A stretch of 64,000 bases of DNA from Mycteria americana (GCF_035582795.1 NC_134366.1:113016256-113080255), one strand, 5' to 3'; numbered from the stretch's first letter, positions 12,981-26,200 are shown. Notes: generated by a model not told the origin, from the letters alone. A program made the numbers and translations.

Positions 12981-15900
12981 GAGCTTTCAATCAAGCAAAT
13001 CTATTGTCTTCTGAAGACTGATATGTATTTCCAAAAAAATAAGCATACACTAAAATGAAATGAAATTAGATTTTGGTGCAAACATAAGGATAAGGAACAT
13101 TACCAGATATTGTAATTTCTCTTTAAAAAAAAAAATTAAAAAGAGGAAACTCAGAGTTCTGTATTTCCTTTCAGTTTAATACTTTACACTGCAAAATATA
13201 CAGTAAAGTTGCATAAGAAAACTCTGTTCTGCTTTTCAATCCCAATCCTATCCAATTTATACTCAATACATTTTAGCATTTACATTCCTAAATTAGATTA
13301 CATTTACTTTTACACTACTTGCATCTTATTTTCCTCCTTGAGGCACCACAACCACTTGAGCTACCCCCTCTAATTTGTTGCTAACACACATTAAAGCACT
13401 ATCAACAAAACGCCGAGACAGACACCAGCAGAGAACAGTCTCCTTTCTATCTACTTTATGTTATCACTCACCTCATTGTACAACACGTTGTACTACCCAA
13501 ACACTACCAAAATAGTGCTGTGTAGGCCCAGGAGGGTAGTAAAGCAATAGCAAATAAGGCACTTGAGTAAGGGATTACCCAGGACTGTGGCCTCAGTTTT
13601 GCCAGCAATAGTGTAGCAAATATGTAGCGAACTCATGGCAACGCTACTAGGTGAAGTCTAGTTCAAATGTTCATGTTCAAGTTACTGTATGACTATAGAA
13701 GACTTCATAAGAAAGACCAGAAAGAATTAACTTGCTTCCTAAGAAGAACTCTTAATTAAGAGTTCACTCTCTCACTCCACCACTTCACTGCACTAAGGAG
13801 AGTTAGGATGTGTAATCTACTTGCAGAACAAAGTGGACCAGTTATCATTTCTTCAAACCGTCCCTCTCTAAGAGTAACCCAAGGTGTTTGACTGATCTGC
13901 TTCACAACCTACGATCAAAGAAGCTAACAGCATAGTATAAATTAATATACATCTTTTTCAGATTTCAGTATGTCAAGTTCTCAGGAAGTTTAGTATTATC
14001 CATCGTGTCTCCTGAATCCACGCGAACACTTCGATGCTGCACACATGCAGTGCCATGAAGTCACGCTCACAAAAGCTCTGGAAACACCACAGTGCTTCTT
14101 CCTTACTACTCCATGGCCTTGCAGCTTCCCAGGAAGTTAGCAAATGCAGGTAGCTCTATATAACACTACATTGTGACCACTCATACTTTTAAGTATTAAG
14201 GCTTAATTTCCTTGAATTTTAACTTTAAAAAAAATCTACTTAAATCTCAAGGCTCAGGATACAGGGAATACATGCCTGATTAAGCGTAGAACAAGTGAAC
14301 CTGCTTTAAGTAAAAGCTCAGTTCCAAACACAGTGCAATGCCACAAACGAAAGAAATATATAATAGGAAGCGAAGACTCCATTCAAGTACTGCTTAACGC
14401 TTCATGAAATAACCATTTTGAAAAAGCTGAAATTTGCCTTTCATAAGTTACACATAAAACTGTGAGCTACGATTACCGCCTTACTGCAGAAGACTCCAAA
14501 AATACCTACACATTCTCCAGTGGTTTAAAGTCTTCCAGCCAAGCTAAGTAATTTATTTCATAACTATACTGAAGCTTCCATATTTTCTACAATCCAAGGA
14601 TGTGTTTATTAACATGGGAAAATAGTGCTATTTTTTCCACCCAGAGCAAAAATGCAGATGCATTATTCCTCAAGCACCTGTGCAGACAGCAGCTCTCTAA
14701 GACAGAAGGCCTGAAGCAGGCATTTTTTAACTACAGGTGTATTAAGAGCCTGGACATGGCGTAAGCATTCCTGGAGGTAGGAAAGAGGGGTTGGGACCCA
14801 GTGGTGAAAGGGCACAAGAATTTAGTAACTGGAAGAGAACCTTTCCCTGACTGAAGTGCATTCTGCAACCGACTCTAACAGAATAACCTACTCTGCAGAA
14901 AAAAATGCAATCCAAAATAACATGATTTTGAAAACATGGGGAGAAAAGACAAAAAAATAAAGACACAGTCAAAGCACCTCACACCACAGAAGCATCTTCT
15001 GCACCTCCTAAACCCTCAGTGTTTTGGAAAGGCTTTTTTCTTAAGCAAACGGGTAGGCATGGGCCAAGACCAGTTGTTTTCTGAGAGAAGTGGCACCATT
15101 AGGGAAAGAGAATGTAAGAAGCATCTTGAAGAACAATAAAAGCCAGTAAAGTTTGGGGCTTTGGTGTTGTTTTTCTGTTGAAGTCAAGTTCTTAAGTGCC
15201 ACCTGTCACAGAAAGCAGCCTTCCTCTCGCTCGCCCCTTCGAGAGCCCTTGGCGCACCCTCACCTCACGACAAGGCGACACCCGGTGCCCCGGAGCTCCT
15301 CCGCCGCACAAGCCCTCGCAGCGGCTGCCCAAACCACCTCCGGACACCCGCCCTGCTGGAGACGGCGACCCCCCCCAGCCCAAAACCGAAGGCGGGTTTC
15401 AGGGCAGGGGAGGGGGGGGGGAATCAGCCTAATTCAGCCGCCCCCAATAATAGCACCGGTAGGAGCGGGGTGCGTTTGGGCAGCGGCCCAGGGGAGGAGG
15501 GGGGGAGGTCGGCGGGCCCCACCGCCGCGGCTGGCGGGGGCGAGAGACCGGCCCCGGTCCCCTCCTGTCACGGCGCGGGCCAGGCAGCGCCTCGGCGCCC
15601 GGGGCCGGCGCTGCTCCCCGCCTGCCCGCCCGCCTTGCAGGCCGCGCCGCGGCCCCGCTGCCTCCGCAGGGCCTGGCGCCGCCGCAGGCTCGGGGAGCCG
15701 AGCAAACAAAGGGAGAGGAGGCCAGGGCCAGGGCCGCAGCTCGGGAGGAGGACGGCGGGCAAGCCGCGAACCGCGCCGTCCCCATCCCCCGGCTCTCCCT
15801 CCGCCCCACCAACCCTCCGCGGCCACCGGGGGAAGGGAGGGGGGAGACGGGCCGCGGTGCGCCCGTTGCCCCGGGGACGCTCACCCAGCGGAGGCCGCGG

Positions 15901-16014
15901 TGTCCCGCTCCCGGCGTGGGCCTCTCCCCGGGCACCTCGGCGGCACGGCCCGGCCTGCGCCGGCATCCGGGCTCGGTGGCGAGCAGCCTCCCGGGGCGGC
16001 GGAGCGGGACTCAC

Positions 16015-16300
16015 CGAGGAGGAGGAGGAGGAGGAGGAGGAGGAGCTGGCGCTGCTGTTGCTCTTGCGGGGCCCGGCCCGGCCCCGGCTCCCTCCCTCGC
16101 CGTGCCGCCGCCTCCCTGTTCCTGGCGCCGCCGCCGCTTCCTCCGCCTCCTCTGCCCCCACCCCTCCGTCCTCGGAGGGGCGCACGGGGGCGGCGAGCCC
16201 GCGATGGCCGCCGCCTGCCGCAGGCACGGCTACGGCTGCGGCGCCCGCGCACAGCCCGGCGCGGGCAGCAGGGCCCGAGGCACCCCCGCTCCGTCCCTCC
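16015..16300 (-). other. Candidate non-coding first exon of the leftward gene (5' limit uncertain)
   Basis: The 3' end is set by a consensus-quality minus-strand donor (exon ...TCCTCG, intron GTGAGTCC). The 5' limit is a guess because no transcription start can be read from sequence. The exon would end in a run of CTC triplets. Without transcript data the alternative donor near 15,880 cannot be excluded. Confidence 0.4.
16016..16045. repeat. (GAG)10 trinucleotide repeat next to a splice donor
   Basis: Ten GAG units on the + strand read as CTC units on the minus strand. They end at the base where the candidate minus-strand exon 1 meets its GTGAGT donor. Confidence 0.9.
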
Positions 16301-17073
16301 GCCTTCCCGATTTTCCTGGTTGCCCCGGCCGCCGCCCGGCGGCCGCCGCCAGCCCTCCGCGGCCCGCCTGCCCCACAGCGCCCGGCCGGACCCCTTCCTT
16401 CCCTGCCCTGCCCTTCCCTTCCCCGGGTCTGGGCGCCTTTCCCCGGGCTCGTCCCCGCTCGGCGGCCGCGGGAGACCCGTGGGGGCGGCCGGGATTCGTG
16501 CTGGCAGGGAGGAAGGGGCCAGGGGCTAACAAAGCCCGACCGCCTCCCTTCCCCACCCCGCTCCGGTTTTTCACCGCTCCCCTTGGCTACAGGAGCTCAT
16601 AAATAAAGTTCACAGGCAGCTGCTCCCCCCGACTTGCTTTGCCGAGGGGCATCGCCTCGCTCGCACCGCACCGCCGGAGCCACCCCAGCCGCTCCCCGCC
16701 CCCAGCGGCAGTGGCGGGCCAGGCCTGCTGCGGCCCCGCCGGGAGGCGCCGGCGATGGGCGCTCCCCTGCAGGCCCGCGCCGTGCTGGGGAGGGAGGTGC
16801 CCTCCCCTCTCTTCCGCTTCATCTTCGCTTACACCTCCCTCGGCGTGAACCCGATGCGCGAGAAAAGGCGTTATTTTTGTGTTATTTTAACTTTGCTTCA
16901 CAGATCGCCACGAGAAAAGTGCCACTAAACTTCAGCCGCATCATCTGTGCTACAGCAACTTCAGCCAAGCAGGCTGTTTGCTTGCTTGCCGGTCGCTTTT
17001 TTAAAAATAAAACGCTAAATCAAGAGCAACAAAACAGTTCTTAAATTAGGATGTGTGAGACTGACAGAAGAGA

Positions 17074-17087
17074 CTAGCAGGGGGCGA
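17074..17087 (+). promoter_or_regulatory. CTCF-like motif, forward
   Basis: CTAGCAGGGGGCGA matches 12 of 14 positions of the CTCF core CCASYAGRKGGCRS. It sits about 200 bp outside the large CpG island. This is a motif match only. Confidence 0.4.
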
Positions 17088-18497
17088 AGAATTAAAATCT
17101 GTGGACAATATGGGTCTTAAAAGTTGTCGCAAGTCATATTTGCTGACTGATGTGCAGCTAGTAAAATACTACCTTCCTTTCCTGCCTGTGGTATATAACT
17201 GATGCAAATCAAGAACCTGATTTGCAAAGATACGCATCATTTGCTTACCTATGTAATCACGTGAGAGTCAGTGAGATTATTTGTGTGACTCGTTATGCAA
17301 CTACTTAACTGATTTTAAGGTTAAAAAGAAATTGATAAAACTCACAAGGTTGTGAGAATATTCATGTACATTCTGCCTGAATTCTTCTACTGAGATCAAA
17401 GGTATTTGTGGGTTGAGGTCAGTGTATTGTTTAATTGCCAAAGTTATTTGAGGTCAGAATGTGTCCTGATTGCATTTGCATTTTTATATCTCAGGCATTT
17501 ATTGAAAGTTAAAGGCTTTTCTTGAGTCTTATCCAAGAGTCATATACTTCTTTATGCGTCTGATCGACCTCAGCTGCTGGCAGGCGGGGACCATTTCAGA
17601 AGATGATGTCTTTAGTAACAGTTGCAAAAGGAAATTCTTTTTTTTTCAAATACAAAGTTCAAATACAAAGTTCGGCTTTTTCAGATATAACATATCTAGA
17701 ATGATTTATGTTTTTGTTAAGTGTTTTGTATTAAAACTGTTTGTTTTACAATTATGATTACATGTTATCAGTGGTATAACAAACAAAGCTAAGAATAGCT
17801 CCAAGTGGATCATTCTGGAAACCTTATGGAGTGTAGCTCTTGCTTGTAAAACCAATACTGTCGGTATGAAAAATACAAGTGACCTTCTAGGCTGGCAGTG
17901 GTGTTCAAAGAAAGAAAAAAAATGCAATAAATAACGAAATACTAACTTTTTTTTCAACATAGTAGGTTCCTCCTTTCCTAGATAAACCATTGGGAGTTTA
18001 GCAACCTAATCCAAAAGGGGACCAGAAGACACCGTGTAAGAAAGGAAGGCCCTAACTGGGAAAGTTTTGGTTTAATTCTCATACAGTTCTGTCAGTTTCT
18101 CAAAGAAGGTGGGATTTTTTTGTGTTCTTACCTTCTTCTCAGGCCTCCTTTTCCTTTGGGTACAAGCATTTGAACAAGTAATTATTTTCAGGATCCAGCT
18201 GGTATTCTTGCTTGACGCATGTACGAAGTATTAACTTAAGCAATATCTTCAGCAGCAGCTGCGGGACAATAGCAGCCATATGTGAAGAAGCCAACTGGGC
18301 TAAAAATGTTTTTCTGCCTTCAGCCAGCTTTTACCATAGGCAACTTTTGCAGTAGACTATACTGCATGTGAGACAAAACAAAAAATTGGTCTTGGGAATC
18401 TTATTCTACAGCTTTCTTACACTATTAAAAAACCATTGTTTCTGGATGATGAAGTTTTCCAGCTTGTGTGTCAACCAAAGGTTTTCATGTGTCTGAA

Positions 18498-18511
18498 ACT
18501 GCCCCCTAGTC
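18498..18511 (-). promoter_or_regulatory. CTCF-like motif, reverse
   Basis: On the minus strand TGACTAGGGGGCAG matches 12 of 14 positions of the CTCF core. It faces the forward motif at 17,074. This is a motif match only. Confidence 0.35.
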
Positions 18512-21500
18512 ACTCTGTTACGAATCAAAAGGCTTAGCTTTTTGCAGAAATGGCAGTGATGTTATCCCACCTATGATGTTAGACTACACTGATAAGACAA
18601 CCCTACAGAGCTGAAGGAAAATAATGCAAAAACCTTGGTAGCTTCCCACACACACACAGTTTGTCTTCCATACCTTAAATTTCTTCTCACTAGGGATGAT
18701 GCTAACTAAATACGGCTTAAATTAGTATCACTACTAAAAGTAGTGACCTTCCTCATTTTGTCTCTGTGTCTCCTTCCCTCCTTCTGCCCGTACACTCCTT
18801 TCATTTTCTTTATAGTGGCTCCAGCGCTCACTGGACCTCTTTAAGCCAGCTCAGGTAGCTAAATCTCTTGAAGTTCATTTGCCTAACAATAAACCATGAC
18901 ATAAAGTAGAATAAGTGCCTTATTTTTCACTCCCGTCATTTTGAAACCATCATCTGTTGCTGTAAGAGTTCACAAGAACAGCATTTTCAGATTGTTAGCA
19001 TTAAGCAGTTTATGAGAAGTCAGAGTCTTTCAAAGCAGGCACGCAAACTAAATAAACAAAACCAAACAATACTTTCCAGCTGGATTAGTAGCTGATGTAG
19101 TTCAACCTGTTATCCGGCGAGTATTGCAGCCTACACAAATAGATGGGGTAGTTTGCACATTTGGAGTGGTGGTAGAGACAAAGGAGGAGGAGGATCAGGG
19201 ATTGTGATCTTCTCTATAGGCTACCAGTGTGCTGTTGGCTTGTCTCAGCCTCATGTTCTGGATAGATTTTTTTCCATCCAAATGTGTCAGCAAACAGCCG
19301 TGTCCCAGTAAGAGCACCAGTTTATCACCAAGGGTGAACTCACCTAAGTGTGCTACTGACGTTGTACCTTGGATGGCAGATGAAGAGGATGTTAGCGGGA
19401 TCACTCAGGTAAATTTGTTCTTGTGCTTAAAAACACGTATCAAACTAAACTGGGCAGTTCATACATTCAGACATCTTGTTTTAATGCTCTCTGCATATAT
19501 CACCTATTAGACTTGCCTCACAGTTGCTAGCTTTAGTTCAAAATGATGAGGACTAGAAATTTGGTTTTAGTAATACAAAATTCAGATCTTTCATATCCGA
19601 TGTCCTTATATGTGTGAGCTTCTAAAATCAGGAGCTCCAGATCCTGTTGTAACTACTTTGACTGAGGTCTGCGTGTTGATGAGTTCCATATTTTGATATG
19701 CTTATGTCTTTTTTCTCCTTTTTTATACTCAAAAGTGTGATTACAAATTATTTCATAACTTTTGAGCCTGATCTGTGTATATACAAATCTGTAGTTCAGA
19801 AAGACAGGTCAGAAGCCTAAATTATGAGTGTTCATTTACAACAAAGACGATGTTATACCCACCGTATCCACTTTTTATCTTATTGCTGCCTACCTGCCTG
19901 GCATAGGTTACCATGATCTTGTAACAACTACTCTCCTCCTGGCTCTTTGGCCTGAGTTGTGGTGGGAGGTTAATGCCTTTGTCTTCTTACTGCTCTTTGC
20001 AGGCATGTAACTGTATGTGATTGTATTTTAAGGACACAAATGCTTTCTTTTCCACTTCTGTTAAGTATAATTCAGAAAGGGCGTTTGTCATCATTTTATT
20101 AAAATTTTCAAATTATTGTAACGCTTTACAGGAACTTGATCTTTTGTATGGTAAATGTTCAAATTGCTTTGGAAAATCATAGACTTTTAAGGAAAGCAAT
20201 ATACACAAAATCACTGTAGATTGCTGGTCATTTTTGGTAACTGTGGCCTAATTTTCTGATTTTTTAATTCCTGTAGTCCTTTTTTTACTATATGCATTTT
20301 ATTTATTCCTGTATTTTTATTTTTAGATAATATTGTGTATTTTTATTCCTATATTATAATATGTATTAGAAATGTTTATATATCACATCATCACATACAG
20401 TTTTTGGACACTGTAGGTTGATTGTTCCACTTTGTTTTCTCATAGATTCTTGCACATTTTCTGTTAGTAAATTCCATTTCCATTATAGCAGTTAATTTAT
20501 GCAAATATTTTCAAAGTTGGGGTTTTTTTTCCCTTTTTTTTGGAGGCACTTCCCTCCAGCCAGTTTAATAGTAGTTTAAAAAAAAAAAAACCAACACCGA
20601 AACAATGTGAAGTATGCAGGAAGTTCTTTCACACCCCCCCTTTGTCTCAGATTGGAGTTAAATTTGCATTGTTTACTGGCACTGCTGAAATCAGTTTAAG
20701 GTATAAATGGCATTAAGACCTCATTACAGCTACCAAGGATAAACTATCCATAACACATACCTATAAATCCTGTGTCACATTTTAATCAAAGTAGTGCTAT
20801 TGCTTCTACTTCATACTGCAGTTCTGTTGTGATATTCTGTATCTTTATCTGTTATGCTTATGCCTAAAAAAACAGTGCTTATTTACTTAATTTTTTTCTA
20901 ATTTACACCTATTTTCGAGTGCCACTCTCACCTGTTTAATTTCATTTCAAGAAGAAACGTACTTAAAAATGATTGATGAGCACTTCTGAAATTAAGATTT
21001 TTAAATCCATTACAAAGTTTTCTGTTGACGATAGGGGTGTTCATTTTTTAGCAAAAGCACAGCTCAATATTTTCTTAGATCAAAGTTCTCTAACAATTCT
21101 ATTATGATAGACAACAGACTATAGCAAAGTGACATTTCTAATAACAGCATAAGAAGACTAACTTCTAATCTGCTGAGTAACGGAGAAAGGGAGGAGTCAT
21201 TTTAATTGTCTATGGACCAAAAGCTGAATAAAGTCAGGGTAAATTGGGCCTCACAAATGGATTTCTATTAAAGTCAGGGAAATAATATATCACTTTTCTT
21301 GTCATCGAAGACACACAATAAATCATGACAATAGCTTCTGTGAGTAGCTCTCTATAGTTAGGTTAGCCTATGCATCTTATTCATCGATTGTCCATATTTC
21401 CTGTACATTTGCTTGCAAACTAGCTCAGGTCTACAGTGAGTCATGTAGATTTGGAGATGCAGAAAGACAGGCAAGGTGGAGAACTCGTCCCAGGGCAGAT

Positions 21501-23152
21501 CTCACCTGTACAAGCACTGTTGACACAACCAGTCTGAATTTCTTGGCATAGTGGATTTTAACCTGGAGTAGGACATAGCTAACAAAGACAATATATATAT
21601 AATGTCTGTACTCTCAAAGCCAATGCACTGGAGTACATACAAGCTTGTTTCATCTGTTTCCCCATACTAGTTCATCAAAATAATATATATAGAAGGCTAT
21701 GGTCACGTATTTTTCTGCAACAGAAGAGCAGAAACCTCACAGTCTTCCTTCTTCAACTTGTAAAGTTTATGCCCTTAAAAGGTGAAAGTATATATCCAGT
21801 AAGAATTTGTATGGGTACTGGTGTTATAGCCTTTTTTATAAAATATACATATATTTTTATTTGGAACAATATATTCTCCTCTGTAGCCAAATTAATTCTA
21901 TTTAAATTCTCTATAGCTCCTTAAATGCAGCTCATCAGCTTGCCTTTGTAGCCCTTCACAACTGGCCCGAGTATTCACAACTGTATTTCACAACTGGCCC
22001 AAGGAGTAGAGAGCTCACCACGAGGCAATCATTTTGGAGCACAAGTGCCGAAGACAAACCAAAACAACTCCAGATGTCACTTTGCAATACTTAAACATTT
22101 GGTTATGGGTTTGCCATAGGTCTGGAGGATCAAATGAGATTTGTGTGATTTGACTGAGATTGTGGCAAGGGCATGTGTAGCTCAGCATCTCTCTTTCCTG
22201 GTTTCCCTGTCTGGATGGTGAAGCTGGTCAAGAAAATGTTGCACTTGAACTGTTTTTTCAGGGTAGAGTTCATGAACAAAAGTGTTCCCCAAACTTTTCA
22301 AATATAAACCCAGTCATTTAAAAATAAACAATTCTCTTTGTCAGAAGTTTATTGTTCTTAAGCAGGACTGCTTAAAAGGAAAAGAAGCAGTAGTTTATTT
22401 TGTCATCTTTAAGGGGGAATAGAGGATGGAATAAAAAAGTGAAAACGAGTTAGAAGATGACTTACTCTTTACTTTTTCACAGGGAAAAATATTTTTTAAA
22501 ACTCAATATGTAATATTATTTTTGCACTTTTTCTTCAGCCAGCTCCTGTTGGAGTTATATGAGGACTAAGCACACAGCTGTAGCTAGAATTTTATTAAAC
22601 TAATTAAAGATAAATGTTGGTTAGACATCAAGAATCATACCTAGTTCATTAGACCACATAAAAGAGAGCAAAGTAAAGTGTAGATACCAAGTCAGAATGT
22701 TCACTACAAAGGATTATATTAAATTAAAAAATGTCTAAAAATAGTAGTAGCAGGTGTGCCTAGAAATTAATGTTGTTCTACTTTCTGTGTAACGACTAAC
22801 TGTTCCTCTTGGCTTTAAGTGTTGCAGCCATTTCCTTAGTTATGAAAAAGAAGGTCAAATGGGTTCCTTTCAGTCTTCTTAAGAATATGCTTTTAAAAAC
22901 ATGCATAAAAGGAAAAAAAATACTCAATTCATGGGCAAAGCATATTAAAAACAAAAATACCCCTGCCCCCTAAAATGGATGTATGGTCGCAAGAAGTCAG
23001 CAGATTTCACAATGCCAGCTGAGCAGTTCTTGTCCGGCCTTGATCATCCTTTCCTTCCACTTCACAGAAAAGATCCCCATTTACTTCAGCACTGTAAGGC
23101 TGTGCCTGTAATGCCATGAGCAATTTCTCTTGATTTCTGAACTCCCACTGAC

Positions 23153-23284
23153 TTCAGCTAGATCCAGGGCTGCTCCAGTATTCCCATTTCTCAGGGGCTT
23201 ATCGTTACACAATGTATTTTCAGCTAGATCAAGAGTTGCCCCAATACTCTTGTTTGTCAACAGTTTATCATTAAAACTAGCAGC
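23153..23284. repeat. Diverged 66-bp tandem duplication
   Basis: Both copies (23,153-23,218 and 23,219-23,284) start TTCAGCTAGATC. By hand alignment about 41 of the first 58 positions agree, and most differences are transitions, so the duplication is old. Confidence 0.75.
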
Positions 23285-23297
23285 TGCTAGTTTTAAT
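23270..23297. repeat. Perfect 28-bp palindrome with no loop
   Basis: Half-site ATTAAAACTAGCAG is followed directly by its exact reverse complement. The centre is CAGCTG, an E-box. It overlaps the end of the second copy of the 66-bp duplication. Confidence 0.95.
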
Positions 23298-26200
23298 TGA
23301 ACACAGTTTGTATATAAATTTAACCCGTATTTATTATACTTATAAAGCTCACATTAAAAAAAAACAAACCAAACCAAAACTTCGGGCTGTATCAGTCAAG
23401 CAATACAGTTCACAGCCTTCTGCAATAAAATTTCCTATTGTTGAAGAAACAGTATTTAAATCTAGATGGCTCACAGAGGTACATATGGAACTTTTCACAT
23501 TTAGGTCACAAGTTCAAACATGGTCTTCATTACCCGCAAATTAAAACTATCAATAACTAACATCTATTACATAGCCAATATACAATGAGCTGCTTTCTAA
23601 AGTGGATAGCAGAGAAGACATAATGGGTGAACTTGTTTCTAAATGTACTCATTTATACACTCAAATATACACATTTAAATGTTTCTTCTGAAAAACAAAG
23701 TCTTGTCTCTCAAAAAGAAGTCAACAGTACTGACTTCTACAATTTCCCCAAACACTGTTTTATTACTGTTGTCCCAACAAGTAATAAAATATTGACATTT
23801 AAAGCCCTGTTGTACCTGAAACCTACTGCTGAGCTTCCAACTACAGTTCCTCACATGTGTGCTGATCTCCCAGTAGAGGTGAAGCTGACTGGCAAGGCAG
23901 GGGGAAAAGCCCCTGGTGCTCACAGTACGCTTTTTCAATAGGTGTCGGACTCAAGTTAGACCACTGTAAGATCCTGAAATGGCATTGCATTCATTAGGAA
24001 GTAGTCTACTGTGCCTCTGCGTATCATTTTCAAAAACATCCTGAAAATATTTATGAAGACATCTGTGTAAGTACCGAGCCACGCTGAAATACAGTACACA
24101 TTTAAGTGTGAGGAGGCTTTAGGATCAGTTCATGAAATTTGGGTTGTTCTTCAGAAATAAGTTTGTCAAATTAATCACAAGAAGTATCTTGAACATTTTA
24201 AAAAATGTAACGGGACAAGATGAAGTTTCACAGCTTCAAAAACAAAAAAGTGAAAAATCTTCAGATTATGATTGGTTTTGTAGGTTAGGTTTAGTATGCA
24301 AAACAGCCAGGACACACTCTGCCAGCTTCTCTGGCTGCTACTCGATGACCAAAGACAGAGTTGTAGTAGTAAGTGAATGATCTTTTGTATAAGCCTTCTT
24401 CTTCCACAAAAACTTTGCAGATCCCTTAAACATTTCTCTGCTTTTTATTTATGAAACAGTACATTTTGTCACTGTGATTATAGCGTAGCAAAACTCTTTT
24501 TAATCATTCTACTCTGCTCTGGATAGAACTGACTGAAGGCATCTTTTGGAAGAAAAGTAAAGAAAGACTCAATGACTACAACCTGGACACGCTGAAGATC
24601 ATATCACAGCTCTCACTCATTTAATCCAGGAACTTTATCAAAGAAAAGAGCAGTGCTGAATATTTAATGTGTTGTTCCAAAGCTGGAAATTATTACTGAT
24701 GTAAAATAACATTGCAGCGTCTCCTTCCCACTGCAAATGCAGTGTATTTGAATGTGCTCCTCAATATACCACTAAAATCTACGTCAGTAAAGACAACACT
24801 AAAAATGATACAATCTTAAACCCCAGAACTTTCAGCTGAAGCTGATAAATAAGGCTATTCTTTTTGAAAAATGAGGTTGGTATGTTTCAAAATGTGCTCA
24901 CATAGTGAATACACAACCACAGTCTCTTTTGTGGGTAAAAATCAGTCTTTAGCTGCATTTAAAAATTTCCTCCAGAAAAGAAAATGCTTCCTTTGATGGA
25001 AGCAATGTCATTCTACTAAGTAGCATGCATTCAGGGCAGATTTTCAAAGATGGGAAGGGCACTTGGATACATCACTTAGGTGCCTTGTGGATCTTTATGC
25101 CTTTGAAAAAATATCCTCCCTTGCTCTGTTAGGATTTTCTTAACACAGAATTTCTTTTCTTTTATGACTCATCTCTATCACGTCTTTGCTGTAAATAAAA
25201 CATTCTCTTGGTTTTATAAATATGTTGATAGGCAGCATGGAAAACATTAATCACTGTAAAGCTGAAGGATACTTAGCAAAAGTGAAGAGCATGAACTGAG
25301 GAATGTTGATTTAAATAGTATTCAACAGCTCAAAAATGCTATGCAATCTCACCATGATCACATCAGAAAGGCTATTTTATCATACCTGAAAAATAATAAA
25401 ATCTCTATTTGTCTAATCTGAAACAAAAAGATAGTGAAACAAAGTGATCCAAAACCATATTATGTAACACTAATATTAAGTAGTTATAGAGCACATTGAC
25501 AAATATAGAATATTACTTTTTTCATGATAGACATGTTTGATAAAAAGAAGAAAAGGCTTAAAAAGCTTGTAATATGTAAGTATATACCTAACGGGAGCAA
25601 TTTTTATATGTGGGCAACTAAAGGTAGATGCTTAATTATCAATGAACATTTAATTTTGTATAGTGAGCAGCTTGAAAAAAGTCTTTATTCCAATTAAATC
25701 CCTAGCAAAATTGCCGGTCACTTCAGGAGGACTGTGATTTCCTCACTCTTGCTTAAATACTAACTAGAATGGCTGGTATTATGTATACTGCTGAATAGTA
25801 AACCCTTCCTGTAATAATCTAAAAATAAAATTAATGGAATATGGTTTTAAAACCTTCCTGCTTCAGATTCAGAGGAAGTCAAGCTACTTTCTTTTATTAA
25901 AAACATCAGAATTAGCTAAATGGAACATCAAAAGCAAATTAATGTAAACAGAAATAGCTATTTTTTTATTGTGTTAGAGGAAGCAATTGCTCTTGTAAAA
26001 ATGCTCTATTTAATTAATGCTCTAAATTTTTTTGAGAAATATCTTACTATTGTTGATCATTACATCAAATTATTGCTGGCTGTTGTCCATTTTTAGTTGA
26101 ATTGGTATCAATAAATACTGACTGTTGTACAGTTCAGCTCCTCTGTCCAGAGCATTCTGGTTTGTAAGAAATCTTGCATTTCCCTCTGTTCTTGAAAAAA

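Larger units (their letters stand above)
1..15150. other. Non-coding AT-rich DNA, probably first intron of the leftward gene (SOCS6 by synteny)
   Basis: No open reading frame here has recognisable protein similarity, and none forms a convincing exon with flanking splice sites. The stretch is AT-rich with many A and T runs, one very long G run (8,112) and a few short palindromes. It lies 3' (on the minus strand) of a candidate first-exon donor at 16,015. In vertebrates SOCS6 has a non-coding first exon, a long intron and a single coding exon, which would lie left of this window. That assignment is inferred from gene order only. Confidence 0.45.
15190..16870 (-). promoter_or_regulatory. Large CpG island; probable promoter and non-coding exon 1 of the leftward gene (SOCS6 by synteny)
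   Basis: GC content and CpG density rise abruptly at about 15,190 and fall at about 16,870, with GC boxes (for example near 16,695). The best splice donor is on the minus strand, CTCG|GTGAGT with the exon end at 16,015; a second, CTGG|GTGAGC, lies near 15,880. No comparably good + strand donor was seen. This fits a non-coding first exon of a gene running left. RTTN lies about 38 kb to the right and points away, and in vertebrates the head-to-head RTTN neighbour is SOCS6. The long ORFs in all frames here are by-products of high GC. The CpG island is certain; the gene identity is inferred. Confidence 0.7.

Noticed and set aside
16592-16605. CATAAATAAAG as a TATA box for a rightward gene from the large CpG island
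   Set aside because: It is followed by no good + strand splice donor or recognisable coding sequence.
15153-16606. Long overlapping ORFs (up to 458 codons) in several frames on both strands
   Set aside because: They lie wholly in a CpG island where stop codons are rare. They are low-complexity proline/arginine/glycine sequences without a recognisable domain, and opposite frames are equally open.
17204-17232. Octamer-like ATGCAAAT motifs here and at several other sites (for example 36,969 and 38,755)
   Set aside because: Such motifs are expected by chance in long AT-rich DNA and show no clustering strong enough to call an enhancer.
19195-19510. Opposed ORFs of 69 and 93 codons with a GC-richer composition
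   Set aside because: They show no similarity to a known protein, no convincing splice sites and no upstream promoter features.
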